This document shows positions 59,640 to 64,000 of a DNA stretch of 64,000 nt, piece by piece. The notes under the pieces were generated by a model that ran no database searches, was not told where the DNA came from, and was given only the letters and a program-made list of their open reading frames with translations. The position numbers and the translations under genes were made by a program. Within the stretch, counting starts at the first letter, position 1, and the number at the start of each line of letters is the position of its first letter. The DNA is from Paroedura picta (Eukaryota > Chordata > Lepidosauria > Squamata > Gekkonidae), in contig NC_135373.1 of the NCBI RefSeq assembly GCF_049243985.1, positions 100,559,213 to 100,623,212 of the forward strand. The letters run 5' to 3'.

Positions 59640-60139
59640 GCATCGCTCCCGGACTGTCCTGCTGTTACTTTTGTATCTGGAAACTAATGCCAGCAATTGT
59701 GGAGAATCCCCTTCCAGAAAGCAAAACAAAAAAAGTTTTTCCAGCTGCTACAACAGGGACAGTCTCCGTCTCCCCTCTCCCTTTGAGAGCGCTTCTGCCC
59801 TGTGGAAATTGACAACAGAGACAGCGAGAGCGGCTTCTCCAGAGCCGCACAAAGCCCTTGTCTCCCCTCCTGGCGCACAAAGGGTTACAGAGAAAGAGTC
59901 GGAGGGGCCCAGAGGGGAAGAGCCCGTGACGTGCCCGCTCTCTCTCTCCAATCAAGATATAATCAACAGCCCTGGTTCCAGCGGCAGAAGGAAGCCAGGG
60001 CTTCTCCAGCAGCCCTTCCTCTCCCGTGCCTGGGGCCTTTTCTCCCCCACCTCGTGCCGCTTCCCCCTCCCCTTTTCCCTCCCCTCCCACTCCTGGGGGT
60101 CGATTTCTCCTGGCCTGGGTCCCCCTGGAAGCTGCCACC
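59640..60139 (+). promoter_or_regulatory. NPTXR: NPTXR promoter-proximal region and 5' UTR
   Basis: GC-rich, CpG-containing DNA begins near 59800 and continues through exon 1. In the reading frame of the coding exon a TAA stop lies at 59960-59962, and no in-frame ATG occurs between it and the CTG at 60140. The transcription start is not determinable. Confidence 0.6.
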
Positions 60140-60802
60140 CTGAAGTTTCTGGTGGTGCTCCTGGCCGCAGGGATGCTGGCTTTCCTTGGTGCAATTATTT
60201 GCATCATCGCAAGCATCCATCCTGCGGCCAGCAACGCGGGAGCTCTCCAAGGTCCTGACAATGGCTCCAGCGCCGCGGCCGCAGCCCTGCTGCCCGCCTC
60301 CGGGGCGGCTTCAGACAAGACGCTGGGAGCTCTCCATGGTACCGGAGAAAGCTCCTACGGGGGCTTCTCCACCAGCTCCCAGGACTCCCTGCTGGACCTG
60401 CTGGCCAGCGCCCGGCCCCAGCAGCACCAGCAGCTCTTCAGCCGCTTCCTGTGCACCCCACTGACTGTAGAGTGTCCCTCCGAGGGGAGCCCGCAGGGAG
60501 ACAGCCCCGGGGCGGCTGCCAAAGAAGAGCTTTTCTTCCTCCAGAGCACGGCTGAGCAACTCAGGCAGACGGCGCAGCAGCAGAAAGACCAGATCCTCAT
60601 CGACCAGAAGACCATCCGAGAACTGACCACCAAGCTCAGCCAGTGTGAGAATGGCCTCGAACTTAGTTTCCAGGACAGTGCCTCGGTTTGGGGCGTCCCC
60701 CGGCACGATACGATGGGCGATCTCCCCTGGGATTCGCCTGCCATGATCCAGGAGCTGGAAGAGGCTGTCAGGACGCTGAAAGACAGGATTGACAAGATAG
60801 AG
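60140..60802 (+). CDS. NPTXR: NPTXR, neuronal pentraxin receptor, exon 1 (CUG start, partial)
   Basis: Type II membrane pentraxin of neurons that joins NPTX1/NPTX2 complexes clustering AMPA receptors at synapses. Exon 1 encodes 221 residues and ends in phase 0 at the donor GTAAAA (60803). I place the start at CTG 60140-60142 (context GCTGCCACC, A at +4), since the peptide KFLVVLLAAGMLAFLGAIIC matches the human N-terminus and no in-frame ATG precedes it. The first in-frame ATG (60173) would remove 11 residues and half the membrane anchor. Seen: anchor about residues 2-25, NGS glycosylation site, FSRFLCTPL, a coiled coil with LQSTAEQLRQTAQQQKDQIL and TIRELTTKLSQCENGL, and DTMGDLPWDSPA. The pentraxin domain lies beyond the window. 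CUG initiation is, from memory, documented for rat NPTXR and proposed for mouse and human. Confidence 0.93.
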
Positions 60803-61851
60803 GTAAAACAAACAAAGGAGCCCAACTCCTTTTACCTGTTACCAGTTCACTGTAAACCCCCTCCCCCCACTACTTCATAATTTTTCTTGTTCAGGGCTTG
60901 TGCATGTTATCTGCCCCTTCCCTCCATTGCTGCACCCAGAGGGAATTGTTACTACGTTATTAGGCATTGGCAAGGCTGTTTGTAATTTGTCATCAGCAAG
61001 ACAGAATTCCATCTCTAGCACAACAAGGGACCAGGCAGCAGCCTCCTCCTGCTGAATAAATTAACTTCAGGACAACTGCTGCAGAAAAGAAATGAAGGGT
61101 GCACAGAGCCTCTGTTTCATGGGAGGGTTCTTTTTTCTCCTTCAGCACTGTGCTTCCTTGCCCAGGACCCTCCTCCCAAATTGCTAGAGCCTTTTAAAGG
61201 CATTTAAAAAAATCATCCCTATAATTAAATGTAATTATAACAGATTTAATACATTCTGATAATCCATGTTAACTAGGCAGGATGTGGCTGTCTAGCTCTG
61301 GGGTGGAGAATGACTTTGTGTATATAAAAAGACAGAGAAGGAAGGGAAACATCTGGCTGACATGCTTAGGATATTTGTGTGTGTTGCATTCCCTGGTGTT
61401 ATTATAAGACAGCTTATAAGGCAGACCTAGGAGTCATGAAGAGCTGCCTTATAATTACATGAAGAGCTGCCTTTGGATTACAAACCGTGGTGTTTACAGG
61501 AATCAGTTATGCATAGAAATGGGCACATCTGCTGATGAATGGGCAGAAAGATGGAGACTGAAAGGCAAACAGCCACGTGTTTGATTCTTGTGGTTAGTCT
61601 CAAATCCTTCTCTCCCACGTTTCCCTTGTCCCCAGGCGATAGAAAATCCTTCCTTGGAGGATATATTATTTCTAGCCAAGTTTTAATGAACTCCCAGGAG
61701 GAGACAGAGCTTTCCTCTCTTTTATTAAAGGGCTATATATTATGCCATAGAAAGACCTAGGAGTCATTTTGCATGTAGCCATTCAGAGCATCTGATAGTG
61801 GAACCATCTTATGAAATCTGATTTCAAGTTTTATATATGTATATAATTGCT

Positions 61852-61883
61852 ATGTATGTATGTATGTATGCATGCATGCATGC
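61852..61883 (+). repeat. ATGT/ATGC tetranucleotide microsatellite
   Basis: Repeated ATGT units pass directly into ATGC units. It probably varies in length. Confidence 0.9.
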
Positions 61884-61907
61884 TACTTACAGGGCCAAAT
61901 AGGCCTT

Positions 61908-61998
61908 CTCAGAGTCCTATTCATCTATTCAATGGGGCTTTCTCTCAGGAAGTGTTCATAGGATGACACTGTTAAAGAGCAATCCTAAACAGCTCTAC
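61908..61998. repeat. About 90-bp palindromic interspersed repeat, decayed
   Basis: It contains TTCAATGGGGCTTTCTCTCA, TGTTCATAGGATGACACTGT and AGCAATCCTAAACAG, resembling the units at 6136 and 11275. Confidence 0.45.
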
Positions 61999-62624
61999 TT
62001 GGTATCTTCTGTATGTTATTCAGTTGACTTTATGTCCAGGCAGGTGGTCTTTGTTTAGCACTGTTCGTTTTCCTTTGAACCAATTATTTTTGTAGTTCCC
62101 CATATGCGTTGTCCCATATCTGTGTTACTAGAACCATTGCAAACGTATATTTTCATGCAGAGTCCAGCCTCTTCAGCTGTTGCTACTTCTATCAACTTCT
62201 TAGGGTAATAAAGGAGACAGAATTAGTTTCTGGGCCCAGGATTCAGTCATTAAAAACAGTCTATGGGGACCTGTTCCTGATAGGATATCTATTAAAAACT
62301 AATACATGTGGTTACTTCAGTAAAGGTTTCTGTACTCCATGAAACAGAAATGCTAAATTAATCTGGCTTTTTATAGCCAGTATTTATGTCTTAATATAGA
62401 GTTAACTGAAACAAGAAATTATTTCACATCCATACAGAAATGTAACCCATGAACAACCCTTCTTTGAAGCAATATTTTCTTATAGCACATTTTAAAATCC
62501 TTTGCCCATATTTCTGTCCGATCAGAAATTGATGTAAATAAACCTTACGAGAAGCCGCTGTGGCTGAGGGTTCTCTTGAGATATATGTTTTGGTTTATTG
62601 CTGTGTAAGAAAGAGGAAGATTTA

Positions 62625-62727
62625 GGATGCCATCCTAAAAACAAAATTTTTCCCCTTGGAGTAAATCCTTGAGTAAAGCAGGGTTTACACCACACACATA
62701 GACCTGCTTAGAACTGCTGCCCTACAA
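62625..62727. repeat. About 90-bp palindromic interspersed repeat, decayed
   Basis: It contains AGGATGCCATCCTAAAAAC, CCCCTTGGAGTAAATCCTTG and ACATAGACCTGCTTAGAACT, resembling the same class. Confidence 0.4.
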
Positions 62728-63354
62728 TGAAATCTTTAGAGGAAATACTCCAGTCTACATTCGCTGAAATAAAGCACCTTAAACAAGAGTAACTGTTCAT
62801 AGAATTCCCCAAAGAATTGCGCTGTTAGATTCCCAGGTCCCAAGAACGTGCTTTCAATAGCTGATACTGAGATCAACAGAGATTATATACACAGAGTGCC
62901 ATTTCACACATTATATGGAAGCAAATCTAGATTTGCCACTGTGGACACTGAAAATCGATCTGTAGCCAATCTCAGTCTTCCGTAGCCAGTCTCAGTCTTC
63001 TGAGTGCGTATGTATTATACAGGATTTCAAATATGTGTTTATTAAATTTGCAGCATTTATTTGTAAGTATATATAAAACTTCACATATATACAACTAAAA
63101 TATGGATCCCATCTGGTTAGACAGCGAGATGGACTCTATGCAGTCATATGCCCCCCTAAGATGTTGCATTCTGATCATTTTTCCGAGCCATTAGAATATT
63201 CATAAACATTTCTTACAATATGCTTATTTGTTATTATTCCCTCTGTTAGAACTGTGCACTGGGCTATATAAATGGGTTTGTTGAGGTTAAGATTCAAAGC
63301 TTTATATATTAATAATAATGTTTCATATGGTACTTCACAATGTTGAACATTCGT

Positions 63355-63535
63355 TTTATCTTCACAGCAGCCCTTTAAAGTGGGCCTGTATTATTTCCGT
63401 TCCATAAGAAGGACTGAAGGAGAAAGAGGGACTCGGCCAGGTCCCACTCAAGGTCACTCAGCCTGGTTTTCATGGCTGAATATGAATGTGAACCCTGGTC
63501 TTACAGTTCCAAATATAACACTGTATTGAACTACA
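63355..63535 (-). repeat. MIR-like/CORE-type SINE, antisense
   Basis: The plus strand reads TTCACAGCAGCCCTTTAAAG, CAAGGTCACTCAGCCTGGTT and GTGAACCCTGGTCTTACAGT, the complement of a MIR-like SINE. It is diverged. Confidence 0.6.
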
Positions 63536-63754
63536 CTTCTTTGGGGGGGGGGAGGTAAATGTGTTTTTGATAGCAGAAAAAGTACAATATAGTCATATAA
63601 CTCAGTTGGGAAGAATACCTGTGGTATCACACCCACATAAAAAGCCCTAATGGTGGAAATGGTTCTCATGAGCTGAATGTGGTCAGGAAATCTGAATAAC
63701 CCTGGCCCTGTAGACTAGGCTAGTGACTGTAGGAGTCTGTGGGTTTTCTCCTTG

Positions 63755-63875
63755 GAGCAAGTCAGCAATTCTGGTATCCCTCAGTGGTCTCCCAACTCAA
63801 TACTGACCACGGCCAACCTTGCTTCACTTCTGAGGCTGAGCTACCCTGGGCTATCTGGGTCAGGGCTAACTAATG
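63755..63875 (-). repeat. 5S-rRNA-derived SINE, antisense, partial
   Basis: The plus strand reads AGTGGTCTCCCAACTCAATA, CAACCTTGCTTCACTTCTGA and GGGCTATCTGGGTCAGGGCT. This follows the complement of 5S rRNA but is more diverged than the other three copies. Confidence 0.7.
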
Positions 63876-64000
63876 GACTGCACGAACTCAAATAACAAAT
63901 TGTAAGGAATTCAGTGCCCATTTTAAAAAACAACAACACATGCAGCTGAGAATTTTTGCTTTACACCAAAAAGCAACATGCAGGGAGAATTTTTGCTTTA

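Larger units (their letters stand above)
60803..64000 (+). other. NPTXR: NPTXR intron 1 (5' part)
   Basis: No further exon with pentraxin similarity was found. Contents: ATGT/ATGC microsatellite at about 61852-61883, two about 90-bp palindromic repeats (about 61908-61998 and 62625-62727), a MIR-like SINE (about 63355-63535) and a 5S-type SINE (about 63755-63875). Confidence 0.75.

Noticed and set aside
60026-60139. GTG-initiated N-terminal extension of NPTXR
   Set aside because: The frame is open from a stop at 59960, but the added residues are low-complexity proline/serine sequence. Vertebrate protein similarity starts at the CTG at 60140, which has the far better context.
59671-60258. 195-codon and 113-codon plus-strand frames overlapping NPTXR exon 1
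   Set aside because: They are in other frames than the conserved NPTXR peptide and are low-complexity products of a GC-rich region.
59665-60318. 217-codon antisense open frame over NPTXR exon 1
   Set aside because: GC-rich coding exons give long open frames on the opposite strand. There is no domain, and it is a mirror of the NPTXR exon and 5' UTR.

Overview
The window is vertebrate nuclear DNA, almost certainly from a squamate reptile (lizard, gecko or snake lineage). The evidence is split-gene structure with GT-AG introns, three recognisable vertebrate genes, CpG-rich promoters, and a typical squamate repeat set: CR1 and L2 LINE pieces, several tRNA-derived SINEs, a 5S-rRNA-derived SINE and palindromic hAT MITEs. 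The genus cannot be fixed from sequence alone.

Layout, all genes on the plus strand: (1) 887-3773, the last four coding exons of CBX7; its first two coding exons lie upstream of the window. (2) 3774 to about 19700, CBX7 3' UTR and intergenic DNA with scattered repeats and a possible distal poly(A) site near 13494. (3) About 19730-20600, a CpG-rich promoter leading into CBX6, whose five coding exons run from 20517 to 30828 and encode 401 residues; its fourth intron is 8.6 kb and holds L2, SINE and MITE insertions. (4) 30829 to about 41100, a repeat-poor stretch that may be a very long CBX6 3' UTR ending at a good poly(A) site near 41080. (5) About 41100-59600, repeat-rich intergenic DNA with minisatellites, nested insertions and several same-strand CR1 LINE pieces. 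(6) About 59640-60802, the GC-rich first exon of NPTXR, which appears to start at a CUG codon, followed by intron to the end of the window.

The order CBX7 - CBX6 - NPTXR, all on one strand, matches the human chromosome 22q13.1 block, except that the mammalian APOBEC3 cluster between CBX7 and CBX6 is absent. CBX7 and CBX6 are Polycomb chromodomain proteins, alternative subunits of PRC1 that read H3K27me3 and recruit RING1 through the C-terminal Polycomb box. NPTXR is a membrane-anchored neuronal pentraxin and is not functionally related to them.

I found no undescribed multi-gene system. The most notable points are the CUG start of NPTXR in an ideal Kozak context, a young hAT MITE family with four perfect 8-bp target duplications sharing a central TA, nested SINE/L2/MITE insertions, a 5S-derived SINE family, and very long candidate 3' UTRs. 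No endogenous retrovirus, CRISPR array or free-standing tRNA/rRNA gene was recognised.
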